Notes: a model not told the origin generated them from the sequence alone. Shown: positions 1 through 8,963, numbered from the stretch's first letter. The stretch is DNA of 49,985 bases from an uncultured Desulfovibrionaceae bacterium (GCA_949741925.1 CATJOY010000045.1:1-49985); one strand, 5' to 3'. Numbers and translations are program-made.

Positions 1-71
1 TGCCTGAGTACATTTCTAAAAAATAAAAGAGTATACCGAACAACCGGCCTGGCCGGTGGTGTTTTCTATAC

Positions 72-102
72 AAAAAGCCGGAAGAAATTTCTTCCGGCTT
101 TT
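72..102 (-). terminator. Rho-independent terminator after tRNA-Leu
   Basis: A 13-bp perfect inverted repeat (75-87 with 88-100) is followed on the minus strand by a run of T. It lies just past the 3' end of tRNA-Leu, so it would end the tpiA-secG-tRNA transcript. Confidence 0.8.
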
Positions 103-110
103 ACAATTTA

Positions 111-197
111 TGGTGCCGTAGGAGGGACTCGAACCCTCATAGGATTGCTCCCACAAGGCCCTCAACCTTGCGTGTCTACCAGTTCCACCACCACGGC
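111..197 (-). tRNA. tRNA-Leu (anticodon GAG)
   Basis: An 87-nt class II tRNA on the minus strand with CCA encoded. The acceptor stem GCCGTGG pairs with CTACGGC, and the T arm GAGGG-TTCGAGT-CCCTC is perfect. The anticodon loop TTGAGGG sits on a CAAGG/CCTTG stem, giving anticodon GAG. A long variable arm confirms the Leu type. It begins only 10 nt after the secG stop, so it is probably cut out of the tpiA-secG transcript. The same secG-tRNA-Leu(GAG) order occurs in E. coli (secG-leuU). Confidence 0.97.
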
Positions 198-207
198 AAG
201 TATCGTA

Positions 208-600
208 TTATTGGGCGGGCGCTTCTGGCTGCGGCGATTGGGCCGGAGCCTGTTGTTCAGACGGAACCTGAGCCTGCTCAACCGGCTCAGCAACTGCTGG
301 GGCAGGAATGGCCGGAGCCGCCGGAGCGGGCTGCTCGATTTGCACATCCTCGATAACAGACTTCTGTGCCGGAACCCGCTCAGTTGTCAACACGTTGTAA
401 GAAAGAGAGGTCACGATAAAGATTACCGCCGCAAAGGTGGTCAGCTTGATCAGCACGCCGCCGGCACCGGAACTGCCGAACAGCGAAGAACTGCCGCCGC
501 CGAAAATAACGCCCATGCCCTCCTTGCCCGATTGCAGTAGGACCAGGATGACCAGCAAAACACAAACCACCACGTGTACGGTAAGAATAAACGTTTCCAA
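208..600 (-). CDS. secG: Preprotein translocase subunit SecG
   Basis: SecG is the small auxiliary membrane subunit of the SecYEG protein-export channel. Two hydrophobic segments (about residues 4-23 and 50-70) flank the family's Gly/Ser-rich loop, seen here as GGGSSSLFGSSGAGG. A C-terminal tail of about 50 residues is rich in Pro, Ala, Glu and Gln, longer than in the E. coli protein. I chose the TTG start at 600 because GGAG lies 6 nt upstream and the product begins METFILTVHVV; another TTG at 624 would add eight residues and has no clear ribosome site. The gene follows tpiA after about 40 nt and precedes tRNA-Leu. Confidence 0.93.
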   Translation of the reverse strand: METFILTVHVVVCVLLVILVLLQSGKEGMGVIFGGGSSSLFGSSGAGGVLIKLTTFAAVIFIVTSLSYNVLTTERVPAQKSVIEDVQIEQPAPAAPAIPAPAVAEPVEQAQVPSEQQAPAQSPQPEAPAQ

Positions 601-640
601 GGAATACTCCAGCGACTTTGTCAACAGCAGGCATTCGGTC

Positions 641-1390
641 TCAGGCCAAAACTATCTGCCGGAACATTTCAGCGTCTAAAGAAGCTCCGCCTACCAGGAC
701 TCCATCCACATTGTCAAGCCCCATAATTTCTCCACAGTTCTCAGGCTTGACACTTCCGCCGTAGAGAATACGCAGAGCGTTCCCGGTTTCGGGGTACCGT
801 TGGCACAGCCACGAGCGCACAAAGGCGTGAGATTCCAGAATTTCTTTCGGACCGGCTACTTTACCGGTGCCAATGGCCCAAACAGGCTCATACGCCACCG
901 CCAGTTTTTCCGGATCAGCGCTCTCCACACCGGCAAGGCCCTTTTCCAGTTGTTCGCCCAGAACGGCTTCCAGCCTGCCCTGCTCTCTTTCCTCTAGGGT
1001 TTCTCCGATACATATGACCACTTTGAGCCCTCGCTCAAGGGCAAAAGTCGTCTTTCGGCCGATGAACTCGCTGGATTCTCCGAAAATAGCGCGGCGCTCC
1101 GAGTGCCCGGTCAGCACATACGAACAACCGCAATCAGTCAGCATGGCCGGGGAAATCTCTCCGGTATAGGCCCCCTTATCAGCAGGGTACATGTTCTGCC
1201 CGCCCAGGAAATACCCTCGTTGTCCGCCAAGAACCTCAGCAGCGGATGCCAGCGCGGTAAAGGGGACAAAAAAAAGTACTTCCCGATCGGCGGGAAGCTG
1301 GGGCATTCCGGAAAGAAACGCCTTCAGGGTCTCCCTGGCCTCGGAACGCGTTTTATGCATTTTCCAGTTGGCCGCCATCAGTTTTTTCAT
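641..1390 (-). CDS. tpiA: Triosephosphate isomerase
   Basis: This cytosolic glycolytic enzyme interconverts dihydroxyacetone phosphate and glyceraldehyde 3-phosphate. At 249 residues it has the normal family length. Active-site residues are all visible: Asn8 and Lys10 in NWKMHK, His96 in LTGHSERR, Glu168 in YEPVWAIGTGK, and the phosphate-binding ILYGGSVKPEN and GVLVGGASL loops. The ATG at 1390 has a strong upstream site (GGAGGAG). It is the first gene of the tpiA-secG-tRNA-Leu unit, an order seen in many bacteria. Confidence 0.98.
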   Translation of the reverse strand: MKKLMAANWKMHKTRSEARETLKAFLSGMPQLPADREVLFFVPFTALASAAEVLGGQRGYFLGGQNMYPADKGAYTGEISPAMLTDCGCSYVLTGHSERRAIFGESSEFIGRKTTFALERGLKVVICIGETLEEREQGRLEAVLGEQLEKGLAGVESADPEKLAVAYEPVWAIGTGKVAGPKEILESHAFVRSWLCQRYPETGNALRILYGGSVKPENCGEIMGLDNVDGVLVGGASLDAEMFRQIVLA

Positions 1391-1783
1391 GATTAGTCTC
1401 CTCCGGTATTGTACGCCGGTGCTGCTTGCGTCTCACCGGCAAAGCGCTGCGGCATGCCCGGCCGTCAACGCACGTTTACGGCAAAGGCTCCCCCCGTAGA
1501 GATAGCGCCTGAAGGCAACCTGTTCTCTACAGCGGAAATTGCACGTCTTTCGGGCTATACTGCGGATTACCCCGCAGTTTCCCTCCCTTCACCGGCCGAA
1601 TCCGCACCAATGGATAAAAGCCGGACACGTTGCCCCCTAGCCGAAAAAAGCAATGAAAGGTCTGCCACAGTCTTGCCGGCTTTGTACGTCCCTTTCCTCT
1701 ATCAAAACGTAGGACAAGAAATAATAGCCCAATGAAACCAGGCCTGCAAGGCGTAACTGCCTTGTATTCGGTAAACTGCAATT
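1391..1783. other. Intergenic stretch, no gene recognised
   Basis: About 390 bases between tpiA and rimI, both on the minus strand. Open frames of 80-110 codons exist on both strands but show no family resemblance and no ribosome sites. The tpiA promoter should lie here; I could not pick out a clear -35/-10 pair. Confidence 0.5.
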
Positions 1784-2236
1784 CTACTCCGAAACTCGTT
1801 TCAAGTCACAGCGATAGAGCAAAGCGTCTTCGACAGGCCGGGTGTAATACCGTTTACGTCTGCCCTGCAGGGTAAACCCGGCCCGTCGGTAAAGGGCTAT
1901 AGCCGGAACGTTGCTTTCCCTCACTTCCAACAACACTCGAGCTCCGCCAGCTTTGCGCGCAGCCAGCAGACACAGGCGAAGCAAACGGCCTGCAATGCCT
2001 TTTCCCCGCTCTATAGGGCTGACCGCAATGTTGAAAATTTCCATTGTGTCGTCGCCGTCCAGCCTGGATAAGGCGACATATCCCAGCAAATTTTTCTCGC
2101 GCAACGCTCCAAAAAGCAAGCAGACGCCACGCTCATGCAATGCACGGTATTGTTCCCCACTCCAGGGAGTTGAAAAACATAATTTTTCTAAAGCCGCCAC
2201 CGCATCAAGCCATTCAGGGCCAAGGGGCTGGTACAT
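1784..2236 (-). CDS. rimI: Ribosomal-protein-alanine N-acetyltransferase RimI-like
   Basis: A GNAT-fold N-acetyltransferase. RimI acetylates the N-terminal alanine of ribosomal protein S18 using acetyl-CoA. The acetyl-CoA pyrophosphate loop reads RGKGIAGRLL, followed by EVRESNVPAIALYRRAGF and the RimI-type ending RRKRYYTRPVEDALLY. From the ATG at 2236 the product is 150 residues, the usual RimI length. The frame stays open to an ATG at 2350, which would add 38 low-complexity residues and has only a weak GAGAG site; that start cannot be excluded. The gene stands alone, divergent from the Nudix-like gene. Confidence 0.85.
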   Translation of the reverse strand: MYQPLGPEWLDAVAALEKLCFSTPWSGEQYRALHERGVCLLFGALREKNLLGYVALSRLDGDDTMEIFNIAVSPIERGKGIAGRLLRLCLLAARKAGGARVLLEVRESNVPAIALYRRAGFTLQGRRKRYYTRPVEDALLYRCDLKRVSE

Positions 2237-2391
2237 TACGGGAGTTTTTGCTCCGGCGCCGCATGGTTGGTTTCGTCGTGTCCCATCGTGATCGGGCGTT
2301 TGGGAAAACCCCTGCGGCAGGGGAGTGCGGGGGGGAAGCTTGTCAGCCATACATCTCTCACGTATACAAAGCCACTGGAGTACTTTTTCTT

Positions 2392-2976
2392 ATGACCCCA
2401 AAACATTCTACTGCACACGGAAACTGCCGGGCTTGGCAGTTTGAAGAGCAACTGGAAATATTTGACGCCCGGAATCAACTCATTATGTACATGCCGCGCG
2501 GGTCGGCTCTGCGGCAGCAACTGCGCCGGCGGGTTGCTCTGGCTGCCCTGATGGATGGGCAAGACAGGCTCTTCGTAACCAGACTTGCCAAGTCACAGCC
2601 GTTTTATCCCGGCTGCTGGAATATTTCCGCCATGGGCTATACCCACCGAGGAGAAACCGTAGAGGAAGCCGCCCAAAGAGAACTTCTTGCCGGACTCAAT
2701 TATAGGGAATCCAGCCGCGAAAGTACAAAAGAATCCCCTAGCGGTCTGCGCCTGGTGATAAGCCTCCCGCCGAGCGAAGCAACCCGCAATGCGGAAGTAC
2801 ATCTTTTCAGAACCAAGCCCTGCGCCGTCTTTCCGGCTATTAACCGTGAAATCCTGGATGATGGTTTGTTCCTCGATCAGGAGGAAGTTGCCGCCCTGCT
2901 CCGCGAGATGCCGGAATCAGTCAGCCCGGCTTTGGCATTAGGCTTCCGCCATATATACGGCACAAACGCCACGTGA
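2392..2976 (+). CDS. Nudix-fold protein with degenerate catalytic box
   Basis: The 194-residue product resembles Nudix hydrolases of the YfcD/Idi type: an N-terminal EIFDARNQLIMYMPR strand pair, a VALAALMDGQDRLFVTR core and the FYPGCWNISAMG approach to the box. The Nudix signature should be G-X5-E-X7-REUXEEXGU. Here it starts at Gly82 and keeps Arg96-Glu97, but the two metal-binding glutamates are Ala100-Gly101 and the last glycine is Asn. Catalysis by the usual Mg2+ mechanism is therefore doubtful. The ATG at 2392 has GGAG 11 nt upstream; the frame is open further upstream but that part overlaps rimI. Substrate unknown. Confidence 0.8.
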   Translation: MTPKHSTAHGNCRAWQFEEQLEIFDARNQLIMYMPRGSALRQQLRRRVALAALMDGQDRLFVTRLAKSQPFYPGCWNISAMGYTHRGETVEEAAQRELLAGLNYRESSRESTKESPSGLRLVISLPPSEATRNAEVHLFRTKPCAVFPAINREILDDGLFLDQEEVAALLREMPESVSPALALGFRHIYGTNAT

Positions 2977-3072
2977 TACGGTAGCGGGAAAACGTAGCCA
3001 AAAGCCGGATCGTCCCCGAACCATGCCGACAGGCAGAAGAAGACGCCGTTCATGATCGGATGCGCGGCGCAG

Positions 3073-3858
3073 TTACTCCACGAGAGACAGGAGCGCCGCA
3101 TGCAGACGGCTGTTGCTGGCGACTACATCTCGTTCCAGCAAGCACATCGGGCTGCCGTCAAAACGGCTCAACTGCCCGCCGGCCTCCTCAACCAACAGCG
3201 TTCCGGCGGCCATATCCCAAGGCCTGAGGCCTTTCTCATAAAAGGCGTCATACCGACCGGCCGCTACATAGGCCAGGTCAACAGCGGCGGCGCCCATGCG
3301 CCGGATTCCCTGACAGCTAGCTAAAACAGCTCCCAGCCTGCGCATAACCTCAGCCAGATCCTGTTCAATTGTATAGGGAAATCCCGTGGCAACCAGGGCT
3401 TCGGTCAGCGCATCGGTTTTTGAAACATGGAGGGGATTGCCGTTGCAGAAGGCCCCGCCTCCCAAAACCGCCGTAAAACGTTCGCCTAAAAGAGGCGTAT
3501 CCACAATGCCTAGAATGACCCGATCTCGATGCCACAGCCCCAAGGAAATAGCGACAACCGGCACGCCGTGGGCAAAATTTGTTGTCCCGTCTACCGGATC
3601 AAGTACCCAGACGCAATCGCCGAGAGCAATCTCGGAACAGCCTTCCTCCGCCAAAAAAGAGGCTTCGGGCAACAGGGAGCTCAAGTGTTCCTTGATATAT
3701 TCCTCAACTGCAAGATCTGTCTCCGTGACCAGATCAATCCGTCCCTTATGGCGAATCCGGCGTGGTTTGCGGTTATGCTCCCGGATAATATCGCCGGCTC
3801 CATCCACCACAGAACAAGCCCGGGATAAAATTTCCAGCAGATTTTTCCTATCGCGCAT
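3073..3858 (-). CDS. Inositol monophosphatase family protein
   Basis: A 261-residue Mg2+-dependent phosphatase of the SuhB/IMPase family, which removes phosphate from inositol phosphates and related substrates. Metal ligands are visible: Glu in LAEEG (about 71-72), Asp87 and Asp90 in VLDPVDGTTNFAHG, and the late PWDMAAG aspartate. The ATG at 3858 has GGAG 6 nt upstream. It lies about 160 nt downstream of mreB on the same strand and converges with the Nudix-like gene. The natural substrate cannot be read from sequence; SuhB of E. coli also acts in transcription antitermination. Confidence 0.92.
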   Translation of the reverse strand: MRDRKNLLEILSRACSVVDGAGDIIREHNRKPRRIRHKGRIDLVTETDLAVEEYIKEHLSSLLPEASFLAEEGCSEIALGDCVWVLDPVDGTTNFAHGVPVVAISLGLWHRDRVILGIVDTPLLGERFTAVLGGGAFCNGNPLHVSKTDALTEALVATGFPYTIEQDLAEVMRRLGAVLASCQGIRRMGAAAVDLAYVAAGRYDAFYEKGLRPWDMAAGTLLVEEAGGQLSRFDGSPMCLLERDVVASNSRLHAALLSLVE

Positions 3859-3926
3859 CGCAAACTCCGTACCAATGCCCCACCCCTGAAGGTAAACCGG
3901 GCGATCTCGCGGGGCATTCCCTTAAA

Positions 3927-3950
3927 GGGGCTTTTCGGCAGGAAAGCCCC
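3927..3950 (-). terminator. Possible weak terminator after mreB
   Basis: An 8-bp inverted repeat (GGGGCTTT with AAAGCCCC) between mreB and the phosphatase gene, followed on the minus strand by only three T. It could attenuate read-through from mreB. Confidence 0.35.
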
Positions 3951-4015
3951 GGCCTCGTGTCTGAGCATAGCCCGGGGCTGCCGGATAGAGGGCCGCCCGG
4001 CCTGCCTTGAAATGA

Positions 4016-5038
4016 TCAGTTGATGAAGACATTGCTATAAAATTTCAGATTATCAAGGGTTCGGCCGGTACCACGAACTACCGTAGTCAGCGGATCCTGC
4101 TCTACCCTGACCTTCAAACCGGTATCCTTGTGCAGCAGTTCGTCAAGCCCTTTGAGCAAAGCGCCGCCCCCGGCCAGAAGCAGACCGGTTCCTCCGATAT
4201 CTGCCGCAAGTTCAGGCGGCGTTTTTTCGAGCGCCTTGCGCACGGCCATAACAATGGTCCGCACCGGTTCCATAAGCGCCTCACGAATATGACCATCGGT
4301 AATGCGCACTGAAGACGGCGTGCCCGTGACCATATGCTTGCCTGATACTTCAACCACTAGCTGCTCCGGCAAGGGATAGGCAGAACCCACAGCTATCTTG
4401 ATGCGTTCGGCCATGTTTTCACCTATCAGTAATTGAAACTCATTCTGAAGGTAACGCTGAATGGCTAAATTCATCGCATCCCCGGCCACCCGCACCGATT
4501 CCGCATAGGCGATAGCCGAAAGAGAGATAACCGCAACTTCGGTCGTGCCGCCGCCAATATCCACCACCATATTGCCGATAGGTTCATGTACCGGTAAATC
4601 AGCCCCCATGGCCGCGGCCATTGGTTCTTCTATCAAATAGACGGTATTGGCTCCTGCCTGCTGGGCGGATTCAACAACCGCCCGCTTCTCCACCTGGGTA
4701 ATGCCGGTGGGCACGCAAATGACAATATTGGGCCGGGCAATATTAAAACCGGTCATAACCTTCTTGATAAAAAAGGCAATCATTTGCCGAGTGACTTCAA
4801 AATCGGCAATAACGCCATCGCGCATGGGCCTGACGGCACGAATCCGCCGGGGAGTCCGCCCCAAAAATTCTTTGGCTTCCCGGCCGACGGCCAGCACGTG
4901 CCCCCGATCTGCGTCCAACGCCACGACAGACGGCTCACTAAGGACAACGCCTTGATTGCGGGTGTAGAGCAGGGTATTCGCGGTGCCAAGGTCCATGGCC
5001 AGACTTTTGCCGAACAAACGAAACAAATTGCGGAACAT
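4016..5038 (-). CDS. mreB: Rod-shape-determining protein MreB
   Basis: A bacterial actin that polymerises under the inner membrane and guides the cell-wall elongation machinery. The actin ATPase motifs are present: phosphate 1 MDLGTANTLLY near the N-terminus, phosphate 2 VDIGGGTTEVAV mid-protein, and the adenosine motif LLLAGGGALLKGL near the C-terminus. Starting at the ATG at 5038, with GGAGAGG just upstream, gives 340 residues, the usual MreB length. No mreC, mreD, pbpA or rodA lies next to it, so this is a solo mreB; many Desulfovibrio-type genomes carry more than one copy (recollection, not checked). Confidence 0.96.
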   Translation of the reverse strand: MFRNLFRLFGKSLAMDLGTANTLLYTRNQGVVLSEPSVVALDADRGHVLAVGREAKEFLGRTPRRIRAVRPMRDGVIADFEVTRQMIAFFIKKVMTGFNIARPNIVICVPTGITQVEKRAVVESAQQAGANTVYLIEEPMAAAMGADLPVHEPIGNMVVDIGGGTTEVAVISLSAIAYAESVRVAGDAMNLAIQRYLQNEFQLLIGENMAERIKIAVGSAYPLPEQLVVEVSGKHMVTGTPSSVRITDGHIREALMEPVRTIVMAVRKALEKTPPELAADIGGTGLLLAGGGALLKGLDELLHKDTGLKVRVEQDPLTTVVRGTGRTLDNLKFYSNVFIN

Positions 5039-5345
5039 ATACCTCTCCGCGAGCGGGTTACACATCCGGGCCGCCGGGTTTGGCGGCTTTGAACACACTG
5101 ACGAGCAACATACACGCCACAGGGGTATTACACAAGAAACGACCTGGACATGACGATGATTTTCCCTGACAAGGCACCCCCAAAGAGATTAAAGAGAACC
5201 GGCGTGTTCCATACACCCTGCGGCCCGGGGAATTTGCCGGCGCCCTTGCTCCCGTCCTGGAGCCGGCAAGGAGGGCCTTTGTCACGAAACGCAACGCCGG
5301 GTTCAGCCTGCCCTTACTTGGGGAGAGGGCTCCTTGCTGCTCTTA
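5039..5345. other. Intergenic stretch between GAF gene and mreB
   Basis: About 307 bases with no convincing gene. It contains a short inverted repeat CCTTGC...GCAAGG (about 5243-5275). A promoter for mreB could lie here, but none is obvious. Confidence 0.45.
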
Positions 5346-6380
5346 TCACTCGGGAAGACCGCCGGCCGGATCAAACCCGTCTCCGGGCATCATGGATTGA
5401 TACGCATCCCGGAGACGGCATTTGATAAACAGGTTTTCCAGAAAAAGAGCCAAATGTTCTGCGGCCATACCGGCAAAAGCACGCGTTTCCTCGGCCAGCG
5501 ACAGCGGGGCTTCATCTGCCAGGCATAAGACGCCCCAGGGGCTCCCCTGAATGATCAACGGTAACACCATGATCGTCTGGAAATGCGGCGTGGAGAGGCC
5601 TTTGCCAAAGAGTGATGTATCGGGAAAGCCGCCGCTGACGCCGCTGAAAAACGGCGTTCCGTTCCGAAAAACCCAGCCGATGAGGCCGCCACTGACGGAA
5701 AAACCCTCAGCAGCGTTACGTGCCTTAAGCGCCAGCGGCTCATTTTCTCCCTCAACAGCGTAGGATTTTTTATCCTGACGCAGGGAACAGAACAGGGCAT
5801 AAGAAAAACCACCGGCCGCCGCCATGAGCTGAAGAAACTGATGCAAAAATTCCGCCCAGCGTGAATGGCGGCGGCGTAAGGTATACACCGTCTTCAGGGC
5901 CGCGTAATAGCGTAGAGAAAGCCTCTGTTCTTCGGCTAAACCGATCTGCCCCATAATCTCAACCAGCAATTCAGCAAAAAGGTGCAGCAACTTTTGGTCT
6001 TTTTCTGAAAAGGAATACTGCCGTTTGCTGTCCACGCAGAGGACACCGTAGCCTCCGGGCAGGGCACAGCCCATAAAGGCTTTGATCCGATCTTCTTCAC
6101 CTTCTCGGTAGTAGCCAAGCTGGTGACGCCGCTGGTCAAAATTCGGCACCAGCAATGGTTCGCCATTTCGCAAAATCCAGCCAACGAGCCCTTTGCCCGG
6201 CTCAACGACAGCGGAAGGCTTTACTTTATCCCCTAGGCTGAACGTCGCCTTCAGATGACAGGACGATTCAGTATCGCACACGCCATCAGAGGAGACGTCG
6301 CGCAGGAAAAGTACGGCGGAGTATGCATCCAGAACGGAGCAGAGAATACCGAGTATCCGGTCATAGGCATTACGATGCAT
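5346..6380 (-). CDS. Tandem GAF-domain protein
   Basis: About 344 residues with two GAF-like sensory domains (roughly 5-150 and 180-325). Each has the GLVGWILRNGEP / GLIGWVFRNGTP signature and ends in a GVLCVD or GVLCLAD strand. No output domain (kinase, GGDEF, HTH) is present, so it may sense a small molecule or redox state and act through a partner. I chose the ATG at 6380 over a TTG at 6389; neither has a strong ribosome site. It lies upstream of mreB on the same strand, about 307 nt away, which suggests but does not prove a shared role in cell shape. Confidence 0.8.
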   Translation of the reverse strand: MHRNAYDRILGILCSVLDAYSAVLFLRDVSSDGVCDTESSCHLKATFSLGDKVKPSAVVEPGKGLVGWILRNGEPLLVPNFDQRRHQLGYYREGEEDRIKAFMGCALPGGYGVLCVDSKRQYSFSEKDQKLLHLFAELLVEIMGQIGLAEEQRLSLRYYAALKTVYTLRRRHSRWAEFLHQFLQLMAAAGGFSYALFCSLRQDKKSYAVEGENEPLALKARNAAEGFSVSGGLIGWVFRNGTPFFSGVSGGFPDTSLFGKGLSTPHFQTIMVLPLIIQGSPWGVLCLADEAPLSLAEETRAFAGMAAEHLALFLENLFIKCRLRDAYQSMMPGDGFDPAGGLPE

Positions 6381-7220
6381 GAATTCCAACTTTGGTCATA
6401 ACTATATGTTGCCGAGCCTTGTCGTTCCCGGGAGGGCCCGAGGCACGAAATTCGTAAAAATATCCCTTCGGCCTCGCGCCATCTGTCGAATGGCTGCCGT
6501 GCTCTGTGGTTTTGCCTTACAGGACTCCGCCCCGTCTTTCAACCCTTCTCTTGTCCCCTTGGTGCAAAGACTACAGCAAGGGGTATGGTAAAGCGACTTT
6601 CCTTTGCGTCACAAGGATTTTCAGCCGTATTTCCGTTTCGGATAAGCCCAAGGGCAGCGGCAGGATGCCGCTCCTCCCCCTCTTCCTTGAAGGCCAAGAA
6701 AGCTTCTGCTATCTGATGCCTTAACGAGCCCATGGGTATGCCGTAGCTGCAGCAGAACGCACATGACAGAATCCATATCATGAAAGAATGAATATATGTA
6801 TCCCGGGCGGATGCCTCCAAAAAATTCCTGAATGGGTCGTTGCTTTCCCTACCAACGTTGACTCCACTCTATTTCTACCGGAAAATAGAAACCATTACTC
6901 CGCAAGGCATACCACATTTTATCCCGGATTTTCAATTTTTAGTGGCATTTTCCTCAAGAATATATACACTAGCGGCTGTTTCCCAATACATTTCGCGCTC
7001 GGAACGTCGCATGGTTTCCTTCGGCAAAGGGTGATGGAAAAACCGGGCTAAGGCCTATGCGGCATACGCCGAGACCATTTTTCCGGTTTACGCCGTCGGT
7101 GGGGATAAGGTGGCTTGGTAGGAGAAAAATCTATTGGAAACCTATCCCCAGGCAAAATGATTACAGTCTTTTCGGTTTATCAGCGGCAAAAAAGCTACGG
7201 TTGGAAAAGGCAAAGCGGCA
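6381..7220. other. Long gene-poor stretch with a possible gene remnant
   Basis: About 840 bases between divergent genes, partly AT-rich (6840-7010). No frame gives a recognised protein. One plus-strand frame between 7034 and 7160 reads like protein (it contains AYAAYAETIFPVYAVGG, then VAW, a stop, and EKNLLETYPQAK) but is broken by TGA and TAG. This may be a decayed gene. Promoters for both flanking genes should be here; none is clear. Confidence 0.4.
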
Positions 7221-8963
7221 ATGAAACTTTCGTGGAAAAAAACCTTTACCAGGGCGGGCTTGCGCTGGAACCGGCAAGGCATGCTGCGGCACATGCCGTC
7301 ATTTCATACCTTAAGCGATTTGAAAAATTTTCTTGATATTATCCATATTCGTTACTGCCTCTTGAAACCCTATGTAACATTGGATGACTATCCCTTGGTA
7401 GATTCCCGCGAGCTTCTGCCCTCCTTTGAAATGGATCTCTGGGAATACAAAAATCTTCCCGGTTTCAGCATGGTGGTTTTTGGCAGGGCCCTGGACTATG
7501 TTAACGAAATTTTTCAATATGATATTCTGCACCGGCCGCAACCAGGCAAGAAGGGCGGCAAGAGCCAAGAGCAAACCCGCAACCTCCAAACTGTGCAGAA
7601 CCGCCTTCCACGAGTTCTGCACGATTCCCTCCGCAGTACATTTGCTGAGAACGATATCAGCAGCATGAGCAGCTACTCTGCTCTCCTGCCTTATCTCGTA
7701 GAAATGGACAGAGGGCAGGTGATTGCCTTGAATAAACCCTCCAGGCCTGAGGACTCCCCCGAGTTTTACCTTGCTGGAGTGTATGCCTCCTTTCCCTCGG
7801 ATCTCGATACGGAAATCAAACGATATGGCCTGCGTATCAACAAGTTTAAGGTAGGCGACAGCCTTCTTTATGAGCGAAACCGTTATTTCGTGTACCAGCA
7901 CCTGATGGAACTCCACGGTTTTCCTGTGGCGGTTTCCGAACGCCGGACCTCAGCGGCTCTCTTTGCCAGGCGCTTGCATAACATTGGAGAAAAATTCATC
8001 GTTCGTGTCCTGGGCCAGTCAGATAGAACCATCACCACCCTCTGGAATGACGGTGAAAACCGCAGATACCCCAAGGTCGAAAAAATCGCCCTGGTACAGT
8101 TGGATCATGACCAGACGGAAATTTTGCAAGAACTTGAAACCAGCGGTTACCTTTTTGATCCCAAGAACAGAGTCGTGATCATGCGGGTAAAATACCGCCA
8201 GCACAAGTTTAATGAAGAAAACGTCCGCCAAGAGCGCGCGCTTTCCGTCGAGAGTCAGGAAATTATTCATCCCTACACCGGGCAGGTGCGTACGGATGTC
8301 AATATCCTACGGGACAGCAGCAATATGTTCTTGCGCCTCAACGATATCGTCCGCGGGGAATACACCGGCCGCATCGTATACAAGCGGAATGAAATTGTGG
8401 AAAATACCGATACCGAGGAAAAGAGGCTGAAGTTCCTGTACGCCTGGCTCTCCAAGCACCAACGGCGCATGATCGGCTACGGCGACGAGTTTTTTGCCAA
8501 AATCAGCCGCCTTTTAGACAGCTATTTATTTCCGATGGAACCGAAAGAGGCCTTTTCCCCACTGCATGACCTGCGTCAAGAAGTTCTTGCCCGCTACAGC
8601 TTCATCCAACAGGCTCGGAAGATCCGGCTGCTTGAGGATTTGCGGGACCGGCAGTATAAAGGAACACGCATTGCCTACGCCCAGATGATGCAACTGGCTG
8701 TAAGCCACGTGCACGAACTTAAGTTTGAAATTGTCAGCTACTTTGACGCTCTGGTGTCGGATGTCATTCTGATCTGCGAGGGCATTCTCAACGATGCCTA
8801 TCTCCGGCGAGTCTATATCGACAAAAAAGATGGTTTAACTCCTAAGGGCATGGAAATAAAAAAGAATTATGGAAAGCTGGTTAGTCTCGTTGATGAATTC
8901 AAGGCCATTCGCAAAGCGAGAAGCGAAATGGCCGGAGCCGGAGCTGCCTCTGAGGCCGACTGA
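7221..8963 (+). CDS. Large conserved-looking protein of unknown function
   Basis: A 580-residue soluble protein with no signal peptide or membrane segment. I do not recognise a family. It is rich in charged residues, with helix-like stretches at the C-terminus (for example ILNDAYLRRVYIDKKDG), and composition matching its neighbours, so it is very probably a real gene. It starts with a basic segment (MKLSWKKTFTRAGLRWNRQG); the ATG at 7221 has only a weak AAAGG site, and the ATGs at 7281 or 7293 are possible alternatives. The downstream neighbour rsmE follows after about 90 nt. No function is assigned. Confidence 0.85.
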   Translation: MKLSWKKTFTRAGLRWNRQGMLRHMPSFHTLSDLKNFLDIIHIRYCLLKPYVTLDDYPLVDSRELLPSFEMDLWEYKNLPGFSMVVFGRALDYVNEIFQYDILHRPQPGKKGGKSQEQTRNLQTVQNRLPRVLHDSLRSTFAENDISSMSSYSALLPYLVEMDRGQVIALNKPSRPEDSPEFYLAGVYASFPSDLDTEIKRYGLRINKFKVGDSLLYERNRYFVYQHLMELHGFPVAVSERRTSAALFARRLHNIGEKFIVRVLGQSDRTITTLWNDGENRRYPKVEKIALVQLDHDQTEILQELETSGYLFDPKNRVVIMRVKYRQHKFNEENVRQERALSVESQEIIHPYTGQVRTDVNILRDSSNMFLRLNDIVRGEYTGRIVYKRNEIVENTDTEEKRLKFLYAWLSKHQRRMIGYGDEFFAKISRLLDSYLFPMEPKEAFSPLHDLRQEVLARYSFIQQARKIRLLEDLRDRQYKGTRIAYAQMMQLAVSHVHELKFEIVSYFDALVSDVILICEGILNDAYLRRVYIDKKDGLTPKGMEIKKNYGKLVSLVDEFKAIRKARSEMAGAGAASEAD

